From Pseudoalteromonas sp. EB27 (lineage in GTDB: Bacteria; Pseudomonadota; Gammaproteobacteria; Enterobacterales; Alteromonadaceae): 58,722 nucleotides of DNA. Positions 44,266-53,977 of the stretch are shown piece by piece; position 1 is the stretch's first letter; every line of letters begins with the position of its first letter. Both the position numbers and the translations under genes were made by a program. Under the pieces are notes generated by a model, which saw only the letters and a list, made by a program, of their open reading frames with translations, did no database searches and had not been told where the DNA came from. Where the stretch lies: contig NZ_MTQD01000022.1 in the NCBI RefSeq assembly GCF_001974875.1, forward strand, positions 1 to 58,722, given 5' to 3'.

Positions 44266-45192
44266 ATGTCTGCTAAAAAACGAGGTTTAGGCCGAGGACT
44301 CGATGCACTTTTAAGTTCGTCAAAGCCTGCACCGAGCGCAAGCAAGGAACAAGACACATCAAACGTGACTGAAGCTGTAAAAAATGCAGCTGGGCCAAAT
44401 AACAGTGAATTACAAAAACTTCCAATAGAGTTTTTACACTCTGGTAAATACCAACCTCGTAAAGACATGTCTGAAGAGGCGCTAGAAGAGCTTGCTAGTT
44501 CTATTCGCTCACAAGGTATTATTCAACCTATTGTTGTGCGCCCTATTGCACATAATAGCTTTGAAATTATTGCTGGTGAACGTCGCTGGCGCGCAGCGCA
44601 AATAGCTAAGCTTGAAACAGTGCCTTGTATTATTAAAGATGTACCTGATGAAGCTGCCGTTGCGATTGCACTGATAGAAAATATTCAGCGTGAAGATTTA
44701 AATGCCATGGAAGAAGCAGTTGCACTTAATCGTTTACTAATAGAATTTGAATTAACACATCAGCAAGTAGCAGATGCGGTGGGTAAATCACGTACGACTG
44801 TAACTAATTTACTGCGTTTAAATAACTTAAATAGTGATGTAAAAATTCTGTTAGAACATGGCGATATTGAAATGGGCCATGCTCGTTGCCTGTTAGCCCT
44901 TGAAGGTGAAGCGCAGTCAGATGCTGCTCGTTTAGCTGTAGCTAAAGCATTAACAGTTCGAGAAACTGAAAAGCTCGTACGTTCAATTTTAGAACCTTTA
45001 CCTGCCAAAGAAATAACCGAAAAAGATCCAGATGTTAAGCAGTTAGAACAACAACTCGCTGAAAATCTAGGTGCTAAAGTAGAGATTAACTATAATAAAA
45101 AAGGCAAAGGTAAACTGGTTATTTCATATACTAACCTAGATGAACTTGACGGCATTTTAAATCGTATCAATCACGACAATACCCACCATTAG
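44266..45192 (+). CDS. parB: chromosome partitioning protein ParB (Spo0J)
   Basis: This 308-aa CTP-dependent parS clamp protein starts with the ParA-stimulating K-R-G-L-G-R-G-L-D-A-L. The ParB nuclease-like domain has G-E-R-R-W-R-A-A, and an HTH lies at about 150-200 (V-A-D-A-V-G-K-S-R-T-T-V). The C-terminal dimerisation segment is intact. Its predicted sites, the two parS palindromes, lie in recF. Confidence 0.96.
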   Translation: MSAKKRGLGRGLDALLSSSKPAPSASKEQDTSNVTEAVKNAAGPNNSELQKLPIEFLHSGKYQPRKDMSEEALEELASSIRSQGIIQPIVVRPIAHNSFEIIAGERRWRAAQIAKLETVPCIIKDVPDEAAVAIALIENIQREDLNAMEEAVALNRLLIEFELTHQQVADAVGKSRTTVTNLLRLNNLNSDVKILLEHGDIEMGHARCLLALEGEAQSDAARLAVAKALTVRETEKLVRSILEPLPAKEITEKDPDVKQLEQQLAENLGAKVEINYNKKGKGKLVISYTNLDELDGILNRINHDNTHH

Positions 45193-45254
45193 TTTTCTAC
45201 ATGTCTAAAAAGGGACATTTGTAGCTATTTCGTGTTACAAAGCATCTACTCAAG

Positions 45255-45294
45255 TTGCAAAACTGGCAGGATTAAGTATAATTTCGCCAGTTTT
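45255..45294 (+). promoter_or_regulatory. putative atp operon promoter with overlapping inverted repeat
   Basis: TTGCAA (45255-45260) and TATAAT (45277-45282) are separated by 16 nt. A perfect 9-bp inverted repeat, AAAACTGGC (45259-45267) and GCCAGTTTT (45286-45294), surrounds the -10. This could be an operator. The promoter lies 53 bp upstream of atpI. Confidence 0.6.
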
Positions 45295-45334
45295 CACACC
45301 CTAACAATTAGAACGCAATAAAGGTTAACTAAAC

Positions 45335-45715
45335 GTGACTGATAAGTTAGCGAGTCCATATCGACTTGCCGTATTAAAGTTAATTTGCCTTCAGGGTGTT
45401 GTAGCATTAGTTGCTGCTGTAATTATTTTTTTTAGTTCGGGAGTCAATGCCTCGCTTTCATCACTCGCTGGTGGAGCTGTAGCAGTACTTCCGCACTTTG
45501 TATTTGCACTTTATGCATTCAGATATATGGGTGCAAGTCGAGCAAATCAAGCGTATGCCTCGTTGAAACGCGGCAACGGATTAAAGTTTATGCTAACAAT
45601 TGTATTGTTTGCGCTAGTACTGAAGCATTTTCCGGTAATTTTATTACCCTTTTTTAGTACTTATATACTGGCGCTCTTTACTGGATTGTTCGCACCCGTT
45701 TTTTTTAAACATTAA
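45335..45715 (+). CDS. atpI: ATP synthase-associated protein AtpI
   Basis: This 126-aa hydrophobic protein has four transmembrane segments and starts with GTG. It is the non-essential first gene of the F1Fo operon and assists c-ring assembly in some species. Position and hydropathy identify it; the sequence itself is poorly conserved. Confidence 0.88.
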   Translation: MTDKLASPYRLAVLKLICLQGVVALVAAVIIFFSSGVNASLSSLAGGAVAVLPHFVFALYAFRYMGASRANQAYASLKRGNGLKFMLTIVLFALVLKHFPVILLPFFSTYILALFTGLFAPVFFKH

Positions 45716-45730
45716 CTTTTGGGATATAAC

Positions 45731-46588
45731 ATGGCAGCAGAAGAAGTTACTCTATCTGGCCATATCCAGCACCATTTGACCAATGCTAAGATGTGTTCGA
45801 CCGATACAGGTCTCGCCTTCAATAAAGCATGTACGGACAGTGGATTCTGGACATGGCATATAGATACCCTTGCATGGTCTATCGGTTTAGGTCTTATATT
45901 TTTATGGATCTTTCGTAGTGCCGCTAAAAAATCAACACTAGGTGTACCTGGGAAATTTCAGTGTTTTATTGAAATAATCGTAGAATTTGTTGGCGACAAC
46001 GTACGCGATACTTTCCATGGTAAAAGCAAGCTTATTGCACCATTAGCCTTAACGATTTTCGTTTGGGTGTTCTTAATGAACTTAATGGATTTAATACCAG
46101 TTGATTTCATTCCAGCACTTGCAGGTTTCGTTGGTGAGACTGCATTTGGTATGGATTCACACGATGTGTACATGAAAATTGTACCTACTACCGATATTAA
46201 TATGACTTCAGCGCTAGCGCTGGGTGTATTTATACTAATGGTTGGCTTTTCAATCAAAATAAAAGGTATTGGCGGGTTTATTAAAGAGTTAACGCTTCAT
46301 CCGTTCAGCTCAAATAACATGTTTGTTCAAATTATTTTGATACCATTTAACTTATTACTTGAACTGATTGCACTCGTTTCTAAACCGTTTTCATTAGCAC
46401 TACGTTTGTTTGGTAACTTATATGCTGGTGAGTTGATTTTCATCTTGATCGGCGCTATCGGTTTTATGCAACTACCGTTGCACTTTGTTTGGGCTGTATT
46501 CCATATTCTAGTTATTACATTACAAGCATTCTTATTTATGATGCTAACTATTGTATACCTAAGCATGGCAAGTTCAGATAATCACTAA
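45731..46588 (+). CDS. atpB: ATP synthase Fo subunit a
   Basis: This membrane subunit forms the proton half-channels. From the chosen ATG it has 285 aa. The essential arginine lies in L-A-L-R-L-F-G-N-L-Y-A-G-E. An ATG 12 bp upstream overlaps the intergenic sequence and has a poorer fit. It is followed by atpE. Confidence 0.96.
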   Translation: MAAEEVTLSGHIQHHLTNAKMCSTDTGLAFNKACTDSGFWTWHIDTLAWSIGLGLIFLWIFRSAAKKSTLGVPGKFQCFIEIIVEFVGDNVRDTFHGKSKLIAPLALTIFVWVFLMNLMDLIPVDFIPALAGFVGETAFGMDSHDVYMKIVPTTDINMTSALALGVFILMVGFSIKIKGIGGFIKELTLHPFSSNNMFVQIILIPFNLLLELIALVSKPFSLALRLFGNLYAGELIFILIGAIGFMQLPLHFVWAVFHILVITLQAFLFMMLTIVYLSMASSDNH

Positions 46589-46649
46589 TTTTTAGATTTA
46601 CAATTTTACTTTTACTTTTAACTTTACAATTGAAACTTTGGAGAAATAA

Positions 46650-46892
46650 ATGGAAGCTTTAGAATTATTAAACGGCTTAAAATACATCGCAGTAGCTTTA
46701 CTAATCGGTTTTGGTGCAATCGGCACTGCAATCGGTTTTGGTAACATGGGCGGTAAATTCCTTGAAGCATGTGCGCGTCAACCTGAGCTTGCACCTTCGC
46801 TACAAGTTAAAATGTTTATCCTTGCTGGTCTAATCGATGCTGTAGCAATGATTGGTGTTGGTATCGCTATGGTATTGTTGTTCGTACTTTAA
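46650..46892 (+). CDS. atpE: ATP synthase Fo subunit c
   Basis: This 80-aa hairpin proteolipid forms the c-ring. The proton-binding carboxylate is D63 in A-G-L-I-D-A-V-A, and the polar loop is A-R-Q-P-E-L. Ligands typical of Na+-coupled c subunits (the Q/E/S set) are absent, so it is proton-type. It has GGAG 7 bp upstream of the ATG. Confidence 0.97.
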   Translation: MEALELLNGLKYIAVALLIGFGAIGTAIGFGNMGGKFLEACARQPELAPSLQVKMFILAGLIDAVAMIGVGIAMVLLFVL

Positions 46893-46933
46893 TTTTATTC
46901 TTTGAACAGCTTACTATTTAAGGAGGAGCGGTT

Positions 46934-47404
46934 GTGAATTTAAACGCCACTCTTATCGGTGAATTGATTGCGTTTACGGTGTTCGTATTATTTTGTATGA
47001 AATACGTATGGCCACCACTAAACGGTGCAATTGAAGCTCGCCAGAAAAAAATCGAAGATGGTTTAGCTGCCTCTGATAGAGCCGAAAAAGACTTAGAACT
47101 TGCGCAAAAGAAAGCTGCTGAACAGCTTAAAGATGCAAAAGCTCAAGCGGCTGATATCATTGATCAAGCTAAAAAACGTGCAGTGCTAATTGTTGACGAA
47201 GAAACACTTCGTGGTCAGCAAGAGCGTGAAAGTATCATTGCTCAAGGGCACTCTGAAGTTGAGTCTGAACGTAATCGCATAACAGAAGAGCTACGTAAGC
47301 AAGTAGCAACGCTGGCAGTGATTGGTGCAGAACGTATTTTAGAGCGTGAAATTAATCAAGCCGCACATAGTGACATCGTTGAAAAACTTGTCGCTGAGCT
47401 GTAA
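46934..47404 (+). CDS. atpF: ATP synthase Fo subunit b
   Basis: This 156-aa subunit has one N-terminal transmembrane helix (about 5-25) and a long alanine/glutamate-rich helical stalk. It forms the peripheral stator. It starts with GTG after a strong AGGAGG. Confidence 0.96.
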   Translation: MNLNATLIGELIAFTVFVLFCMKYVWPPLNGAIEARQKKIEDGLAASDRAEKDLELAQKKAAEQLKDAKAQAADIIDQAKKRAVLIVDEETLRGQQERESIIAQGHSEVESERNRITEELRKQVATLAVIGAERILEREINQAAHSDIVEKLVAEL

Positions 47405-47420
47405 TTAGGAGGGTATGAGC

Positions 47421-47954
47421 ATGTCTAATTTGACTACTATCGCTCGCCCATACGCTAAAGCGGCTTTTGAACTTGCCGTTGAGAAAGGCACTCTTGAAAG
47501 CTGGAACGATATGTTGTTCTTTGCTGGCCACGTAGCCAGCAATGAGCAAGCATCATCTGTTTTAGCGAGTATGCCTACAGCTACTGCACAAGCTGAATTA
47601 TTTATTCAACTTTGTGCTGAGCAGCTCAACGAACAAGGTCAGAACCTAGTTAAGGTGATGGCTGAAAATGGACGTTTGATAGCTCTACCTGAAGTTGCAC
47701 AGTTATTTGCTGATTTTAAAGCAGAATACGATAAAGAAATCGAAGTAGATGTGATTTCTGCAACTCCTCTTGTTGCTGCGCAGCAAGAGTCATTGGTAGC
47801 GGCACTTGAAAAACGTTTCGCACGCAAAGTTAAGCTGAATTGTAGTGAAGACGCGTCAGTGGTTGGCGGACTTATTATTAGGTCTGGCGACACTGTAATC
47901 GACGGTACTATTCGCGGTAAATTAAGCCGCTTAGCTACAACACTACAATCGTAA
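47421..47954 (+). CDS. atpH: ATP synthase F1 subunit delta
   Basis: This 177-aa OSCP/delta protein connects the stator to F1. It begins M-S-N-L-T-T-I-A-R-P-Y-A-K-A-A-F, as the family does. A second ATG 6 bp upstream is too close to the AGGAGG to be preferred, but it is possible. Confidence 0.94.
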   Translation: MSNLTTIARPYAKAAFELAVEKGTLESWNDMLFFAGHVASNEQASSVLASMPTATAQAELFIQLCAEQLNEQGQNLVKVMAENGRLIALPEVAQLFADFKAEYDKEIEVDVISATPLVAAQQESLVAALEKRFARKVKLNCSEDASVVGGLIIRSGDTVIDGTIRGKLSRLATTLQS

Positions 47955-47968
47955 TTGGGAAAAAGAGC

Positions 47969-49510
47969 ATGCAACTTAATTCCACTGAAATTTCAGATCT
48001 GATCAAACAACGTATTGAGAAGTTCGAAGTTGTAAGTGAAGCTCGTAACGAAGGTACTATTGTATCTGTTACTGACGGTATCATCCGCATCCACGGTCTT
48101 GCTGACTGTATGCAAGGTGAAATGATTGAGCTTCCTGGCAGCCGTTATGCTATCGCACTAAACCTTGAGCGCGACTCAATTGGTGCAGTAGTAATGGGTC
48201 CTTACGCTGACCTTACTGAAGGCGTAAAAGTATATACAACTGGTCGTATTTTAGAAGTTCCTGTTGGTCCTGGTCTACTTGGTCGTGTTGTAAACACACT
48301 AGGTGCTCCAATCGATGGTAAAGGCGCTCTAGATAACGACGGGTTTGAACCTGTAGAAAAAATTGCACCAGGTGTAATCGAGCGTAAATCTGTAGATGAG
48401 CCAGTTCAAACTGGTTATAAATCTATTGATGCGATGATTCCAGTTGGTCGTGGTCAACGTGAGCTTATCATTGGTGACCGCCAAACAGGTAAAACTGCAC
48501 TAGCAATCGATGCAATCATCAATCAAAAAGACACAGGCGTTAAGTGTGTGTACGTTGCGATTGGTCAAAAAGCGTCTACTATTGCAAACGTAGTTCGTAA
48601 ATTAGAAGAGCATGGTGCACTAGCAAATACTATCGTAGTTGTTGCATCTGCTTCTGAATCTGCGGCACTTCAGTACTTAGCACCGTTCGCGGGCTGTACT
48701 ATGGGTGAATACTTCCGTGACCGTGGTGAAAACGCATTAATCGTATATGATGATTTGTCTAAGCAAGCAGTTGCTTACCGTCAAATTTCATTACTACTTA
48801 AGCGTCCACCAGGCCGTGAAGCATACCCAGGTGACGTATTCTACCTTCACTCTCGTCTTTTAGAGCGTGCATCGCGTGTAAACGCAGATTACGTTGAAAA
48901 GTTCACCAATGGTGAAGTAAAAGGTAAAACTGGTTCATTGACGGCATTGCCAATCATTGAAACTCAAGGCGGCGACGTTTCTGCGTTCGTACCGACTAAC
49001 GTTATCTCTATCACCGATGGTCAGATCTTCTTAGAAACTGACTTATTCAACTCAGGTATCCGTCCGGCAGTAAATGCTGGTATCTCGGTATCGCGTGTTG
49101 GTGGTGCTGCACAAACTAAAATCGTTAAGAAACTAGGTGGCGGTATCCGTCTAGCCCTAGCTCAGTACCGTGAATTAGCTGCGTTCTCGCAGTTCGCGTC
49201 TGACCTTGATGATGCAACTCGTGCTCAACTTGAGCATGGTGAGCGTGTAACAGAGCTAATGAAGCAGAAACAGTACGCGCCAATGTCTGTTGCTGATATG
49301 TCTTTGTCGTTATTTGCTGCTGAAAAAGGCTTCCTTCAAGACATCGAAATCTCGAAAATCGGTGACTTTGAAGCTGCTTTACTTTCTTATGCAAGTAGCA
49401 CATACGCAGAGCTTGTGGCTCAAATCAATGAAACTGGTAACTTAAATGCCGAGATCGAAGCGCAGCTTAAAGAACTTCTAACGAAGTTCAAGTCTACGCA
49501 AACTTGGTAA
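47969..49510 (+). CDS. atpA: ATP synthase F1 subunit alpha
   Basis: This 513-aa non-catalytic nucleotide-binding subunit has the P-loop G-D-R-Q-T-G-K-T at about 169-176. The conserved P-A-V-N-A-G-I-S-V-S-R-V-G block is present. Length matches E. coli (513). It lies in the operon between atpH and atpG. Confidence 0.98.
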   Translation: MQLNSTEISDLIKQRIEKFEVVSEARNEGTIVSVTDGIIRIHGLADCMQGEMIELPGSRYAIALNLERDSIGAVVMGPYADLTEGVKVYTTGRILEVPVGPGLLGRVVNTLGAPIDGKGALDNDGFEPVEKIAPGVIERKSVDEPVQTGYKSIDAMIPVGRGQRELIIGDRQTGKTALAIDAIINQKDTGVKCVYVAIGQKASTIANVVRKLEEHGALANTIVVVASASESAALQYLAPFAGCTMGEYFRDRGENALIVYDDLSKQAVAYRQISLLLKRPPGREAYPGDVFYLHSRLLERASRVNADYVEKFTNGEVKGKTGSLTALPIIETQGGDVSAFVPTNVISITDGQIFLETDLFNSGIRPAVNAGISVSRVGGAAQTKIVKKLGGGIRLALAQYRELAAFSQFASDLDDATRAQLEHGERVTELMKQKQYAPMSVADMSLSLFAAEKGFLQDIEISKIGDFEAALLSYASSTYAELVAQINETGNLNAEIEAQLKELLTKFKSTQTW

Positions 49511-49570
49511 TTTAGTTATTAATGGTGCGCTTTAGGAAACTAAAGCACACCTTGATTCGGAGAGAGAGTC

Positions 49571-50431
49571 ATGGCCAGCGGAAAAGAGATTAAAAGCAAG
49601 ATCGGGAGTATTAAAAATACTCAAAAGATCACTAGCGCAATGGAAATGGTTGCTGCGTCTAAAATGAAAAGGGCGCAAGAACGCGTTGCTTCAAGCCGTC
49701 CATACGCTGACAAATTACGTGAAGTAATTGGTCGTGTTGCTCAAGCAAATCTTGATTTTACTCACCCGTTCTTAAAAGATCGTGAAGTAAAACGAGTTGG
49801 TTATATTGTTATCTCTACAGACCGTGGTCTGTGTGGCGGTCTAAACTCAAACGAGTTTAAGAAAGTTGCACTTGATGTTAAAGCGTGGAAAGAAAAAGGT
49901 GTTGATGCTGAATTTGCTACTTTAGGTAGTAAAGCAGCTGGTTTCTTCCAACGTTTTGGTGGTCAACTACTCGCTAAAAAAGCGGGCCTAGGAGATAAAC
50001 CTTCAGTACAAGATGTTATTGGTCCTGTAAAAATAATGCTTGATGCATTTTCTGAAGGCAAAATAGACCGTTTATTCTTGGTATATAACAAGTTCGTTAA
50101 TACCATGAAGCAAGAGCCAATTATAGATCAGTTACTCCCTTTGCCAAAAGCTGAAGAAGAAGTATCTGCTCACACATGGGATTACTTATACGAGCCAAAC
50201 CCAGAGGCTATTTTAGAGTCTTTGTTAGTACGCTTTATTGAGTCTCAAGCATACCAAGGTGTAGTAGAAAATGCTGCCTCTGAACAAGCTGCTCGTATGG
50301 TTGCAATGAAAGCTGCAACTGATAACGCAGGTGACCTTATGGATGAGCTACAGCTTGTTTATAACAAGGCTCGCCAAGCAGCAATCACACAAGAAATTAG
50401 TGAGATTTGTTCTGGCTCAGCAGCAGTTTAA
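49571..50431 (+). CDS. atpG: ATP synthase F1 subunit gamma
   Basis: This 286-aa central-stalk protein has terminal coiled-coil helices. The N-terminal K-I-G-S-I-K-N-T-Q-K-I-T-S-A-M-E-M-V-A family motif is complete. It is preceded by GGAGAGAG. Confidence 0.97.
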   Translation: MASGKEIKSKIGSIKNTQKITSAMEMVAASKMKRAQERVASSRPYADKLREVIGRVAQANLDFTHPFLKDREVKRVGYIVISTDRGLCGGLNSNEFKKVALDVKAWKEKGVDAEFATLGSKAAGFFQRFGGQLLAKKAGLGDKPSVQDVIGPVKIMLDAFSEGKIDRLFLVYNKFVNTMKQEPIIDQLLPLPKAEEEVSAHTWDYLYEPNPEAILESLLVRFIESQAYQGVVENAASEQAARMVAMKAATDNAGDLMDELQLVYNKARQAAITQEISEICSGSAAV

Positions 50432-50464
50432 TGCTTCGGGTAAAGATTAACGAGAGGAATAGAC

Positions 50465-51850
50465 ATGAGTTTAGGTAAGGTCGTCCAAATTATCGGCGCC
50501 GTTGTGGATATTGAATTTCCACAAGATAGCGTGCCAGCGGTATACCACGCACTAAGAGTTACAGATGGCGATTTAGCTGGTTTGACTTTAGAAGTCCAAC
50601 AACAGCTAGGTGGCGGTGTAGTGCGTACTATCGCTATGGGTACTACTGATGGTTTACGTCGTAGTGCTTTAGTTATGAATACAGGTGAATCGATTCAAGT
50701 TCCAGTTGGTACTGCAACACTTGGTCGTATCATGAACGTACTTGGTGAGCCAATCGATGAAGCGGGTCCAATCGGCGAAGAAGACCGTATGTCTATTCAC
50801 CGTGCAGCGCCTTCTTACGAAGAGCAATCAAGTTCAGTTGAACTTTTAGAAACAGGTATCAAGGTTATCGACCTTGTATGTCCGTTTGCTAAAGGTGGTA
50901 AAGTTGGTTTATTCGGTGGTGCCGGTGTTGGTAAAACCGTAAACATGATGGAACTTATCCGTAACATCGCAATCGAGCACAGCGGCTACTCAGTATTCGC
51001 AGGTGTTGGTGAGCGTACACGTGAGGGTAACGATTTCTACCATGAGATGAACGATTCAAACGTACTTGATAAAGTATCGCTTGTATACGGTCAGATGAAC
51101 GAGCCTCCAGGTAACCGTTTACGCGTAGCGTTAACTGGTCTTACTATGGCTGAAAAGTTCCGTGACGAAGGTCGCGATGTACTTTTCTTCGTAGATAACA
51201 TCTACCGTTATACACTTGCTGGTACAGAAGTATCTGCACTACTTGGTCGTATGCCATCAGCGGTAGGTTACCAGCCTACACTTGCTGAAGAAATGGGTGT
51301 GCTTCAAGAGCGTATCGCTTCTACTAAAACGGGTTCAATTACTTCAATCCAAGCGGTATACGTACCTGCGGATGATTTAACAGATCCATCTCCAGCAACT
51401 ACCTTTGCTCACTTAGACGCAACAGTAGTACTTTCACGTGATATCGCATCGCTTGGTATCTACCCAGCGGTAGACCCACTTGATTCATCTTCACGTCAGC
51501 TTGATCCACAAGTAATTGGTGAAGAGCACTATGGTATTGCACGTGGCGTTCAAACAGTTCTTCAGCGTTATAAAGAACTTAAAGACATCATTGCAATCCT
51601 AGGTATGGACGAGCTTTCTGACGAAGATAAGCAACTTGTATCTCGTGCACGTAAAATCCAACGTTTCCTATCTCAGCCATTCTTCGTGGCAGAGGTGTTT
51701 ACAGGCGCGTCTGGTAAATACGTATCACTAAAAGATACAATTGCTGGCTTTAAAGGCATTTTAAACGGCGAGTTTGATGACCTTCCAGAGCAAGCGTTCT
51801 ACATGGTTGGCTCTATCGAAGAAGCTCAAGAAAAAGCCAAAGGCATGTAA
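50465..51850 (+). CDS. atpD: ATP synthase F1 subunit beta
   Basis: This 461-aa catalytic subunit has the P-loop G-G-A-G-V-G-K-T at about 149-156 and the catalytic glutamate in G-V-G-E-R-T-R-E-G. The C-terminal D-E-L-S-D-E-D motif is present. Length is normal. Confidence 0.98.
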   Translation: MSLGKVVQIIGAVVDIEFPQDSVPAVYHALRVTDGDLAGLTLEVQQQLGGGVVRTIAMGTTDGLRRSALVMNTGESIQVPVGTATLGRIMNVLGEPIDEAGPIGEEDRMSIHRAAPSYEEQSSSVELLETGIKVIDLVCPFAKGGKVGLFGGAGVGKTVNMMELIRNIAIEHSGYSVFAGVGERTREGNDFYHEMNDSNVLDKVSLVYGQMNEPPGNRLRVALTGLTMAEKFRDEGRDVLFFVDNIYRYTLAGTEVSALLGRMPSAVGYQPTLAEEMGVLQERIASTKTGSITSIQAVYVPADDLTDPSPATTFAHLDATVVLSRDIASLGIYPAVDPLDSSSRQLDPQVIGEEHYGIARGVQTVLQRYKELKDIIAILGMDELSDEDKQLVSRARKIQRFLSQPFFVAEVFTGASGKYVSLKDTIAGFKGILNGEFDDLPEQAFYMVGSIEEAQEKAKGM

Positions 51851-51863
51851 CTAGGAGGGTAGT

Positions 51864-52286
51864 ATGACAGCTATGACTGTACATCTTGACGTAGTAAGCG
51901 CTGAGCAGAGTTTGTTCTCTGGTCTTGTTGAATCGATTCAAGTATCTGGTAGTGAAGGCGAGCTGGGTGTAAACCTAGGCCATGCTCCACTACTAACTGC
52001 CCTTAAACCTGGTATGGTACGTTTAGTTAAGCAATTTGGTCACGAAGATGTGATATATGTTGCTGGCGGTACATTAGAAGTTCAACCAAATCACATCACG
52101 ATTCTTGCAGATACTGCGGTTCGTGGTGAAGATTTAGATGAAGATTCTGTACAAAAAGCTAAACGTGAAGCTGAAGAACATATGGCGAATTCGTCAGCTG
52201 TTGAGTTTGATTATCAGCAAGCGGCTACGCGACTGGCAGAAGCAGTTGCTCAGTTACGCGTAATTCAGCAATTACGTCACAAGTAA
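51864..52286 (+). CDS. atpC: ATP synthase F1 subunit epsilon
   Basis: This 140-aa subunit has an N-terminal beta-sandwich and a C-terminal helical pair that can inhibit ATP hydrolysis. It starts at an ATG 5-6 bp after AGGAGG; a second ATG 9 bp in is possible. It is the last gene of the operon, followed by a terminator. Confidence 0.96.
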   Translation: MTAMTVHLDVVSAEQSLFSGLVESIQVSGSEGELGVNLGHAPLLTALKPGMVRLVKQFGHEDVIYVAGGTLEVQPNHITILADTAVRGEDLDEDSVQKAKREAEEHMANSSAVEFDYQQAATRLAEAVAQLRVIQQLRHK

Positions 52287-52301
52287 GCCTATCCGGTTTT
52301 T

Positions 52302-52328
52302 AAAAGCCCACTTTGAGTGGGCTTTTTT
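52302..52328 (+). terminator. atp operon terminator
   Basis: A perfect 11-bp stem AAAAGCCCACT / AGTGGGCTTTT with a 3-nt loop and a T-run lies 15 bp after the atpC stop. Confidence 0.93.
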
Positions 52329-52590
52329 GTGCCTATAATTTAGATATTTAATAGCCGTTTTTTATAAATGCTAAATAATGGGTTTATCAGATTGTTATCT
52401 ACACATTTACACTTATATCCTTAACCAATCCTCGCTACAATAACGCCATTCAATTAAGTGTGTTTTTCAGTCAAGATTCAGTACTAATAAACTAACCTAC
52501 TGAGTATTTGCACAAGAAGTGATTTACGTAATCTTCTGATCAAACATAAAACTTATTTAGCTAAAACAACGAAAAAAGGAAATTGTTTTA
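52329..52590. other. intergenic region upstream of glmU
   Basis: This 262-bp gap after the atp terminator is AT-rich and shows no gene. It presumably holds the glmU promoter, but no clearly consensus hexamer pair stood out. The glmU start is preceded by AAAGGA. Confidence 0.5.
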
Positions 52591-53949
52591 ATGGCTCTAA
52601 CAACAGTTATTCTTGCTGCGGGTAAAGGTACTCGTATGCGCTCTGCTCTACCTAAAGTTCTGCACAACGTTGCAGGTAAACCAATGGTGCAGCATGTCAT
52701 TGATAATGCGATGGCATTAGGTGCAACAACTACAAACTTAGTTTACGGACACGGCGGCGAACTATTACAAAAACAACTTGCCGATAACGATGTAAATTGG
52801 GTACTCCAAGCAGAACAACTTGGTACTGGCCACGCAGTAGCTCAAGCTAACCCACACATTAATGACGACGACACCGTACTTGTTTTATACGGCGATGTAC
52901 CACTTACAAAGCAATCAACGCTTGAGCGCTTATTAGCTACAACACCTAAAAATGGTTTAGCGGTATTAACAGTTAATTTGGTTAACCCAAATGGTTACGG
53001 ACGTATGCTGCGTGAAAATGGCAAGCTTGTTGGTATTGTTGAGCAAAAAGATGCAAGTGCAGAGCAGTTACTTATTAGCGAAGTAAACACCGGCATTATG
53101 GCGGTTAACGGTAAGCTTTTAAAAACATGGTTAGGCAATCTATCTAACAACAATGCACAAGGCGAATACTACCTTACAGATATTGTTGCTATGGCTCACA
53201 GTGAAGGTGTAGAGATTACTTCAGCGCAGCCAGATCATGCAATGGAAGTTGAAGGCGCAAACAACCGCGTACAACTTGCAGGCTTAGAGCGTGCTTATCA
53301 AGCATGGCAAGCAGAAGAGTTAATGTTAAATGGTGCCACCCTAGCCGACCCGGCGCGTATTGATGTACGTGGCGATGTTAAAACAGGCGAAGACGTATTA
53401 ATTGATATAAACGTTATTTTTGAAGGCACGGTCACGCTTGGTAACAATGTACAAATAGGTCCAAACTGCGTACTTAAAAATTGTAGTATTGGCGATAACG
53501 TTGTCATTAAAGCTAATACACTGATTGAAGATGCCACAGTTGCTGATAAATGTACGCTGGGTCCTTATGCTCGCCTTCGCCCTGGCGCTGTAATGGAAGA
53601 AGACTCGCACATTGGTAACTTTGTAGAGATGAAAAAAACCCGATTAGGTAAAGGCTCTAAAGCCAACCACTTAAGTTATTTAGGTGATGCTGAAATTGGC
53701 GAAAAAGTGAATATTGGCGCTGGCACTATTACCTGTAACTACGATGGTGTTAATAAAGCAAAAACTATTATTGGCGATAATGCCTTTATTGGCTCTAATT
53801 CATCACTCGTTGCCCCTGTAAATATAGGTGCAACTGCAACAATTGGTGCAGGCTCTGTGATCACCAGTACTGTTGAAGATGATCAACTAGCAATCGCACG
53901 CTCTAAGCAGCGTAATTTAACTGGCTGGAAACGACCTGTTAAAAAATAA
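52591..53949 (+). CDS. glmU: bifunctional UDP-GlcNAc pyrophosphorylase / glucosamine-1-phosphate acetyltransferase
   Basis: This 452-aa enzyme makes UDP-GlcNAc for cell-wall and LPS synthesis. The N-terminal uridylyltransferase has L-A-A-G-K-G-T-R-M at about 8-16. The C-terminal left-handed beta-helix acetyltransferase domain is about 250-452. In E. coli glmU also follows the atp operon. Its end has a terminator. Confidence 0.97.
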   Translation: MALTTVILAAGKGTRMRSALPKVLHNVAGKPMVQHVIDNAMALGATTTNLVYGHGGELLQKQLADNDVNWVLQAEQLGTGHAVAQANPHINDDDTVLVLYGDVPLTKQSTLERLLATTPKNGLAVLTVNLVNPNGYGRMLRENGKLVGIVEQKDASAEQLLISEVNTGIMAVNGKLLKTWLGNLSNNNAQGEYYLTDIVAMAHSEGVEITSAQPDHAMEVEGANNRVQLAGLERAYQAWQAEELMLNGATLADPARIDVRGDVKTGEDVLIDINVIFEGTVTLGNNVQIGPNCVLKNCSIGDNVVIKANTLIEDATVADKCTLGPYARLRPGAVMEEDSHIGNFVEMKKTRLGKGSKANHLSYLGDAEIGEKVNIGAGTITCNYDGVNKAKTIIGDNAFIGSNSSLVAPVNIGATATIGAGSVITSTVEDDQLAIARSKQRNLTGWKRPVKK

Positions 53950-53955
53950 CAATAG

Positions 53956-53977
53956 AGGCTACTTAGGTAGCCTTTTT
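53956..53977. terminator. terminator after glmU
   Basis: A perfect 7-bp stem AGGCTAC / GTAGCCT with a TTAG loop is followed by a T-run. It touches the 3' end of the convergent LytTR gene. Confidence 0.88.

Noticed and set aside
51430..51450. TTTCACGTGA in atpD as parS
   Set aside because: The left half fits, but the right half reads TATC instead of AACA.
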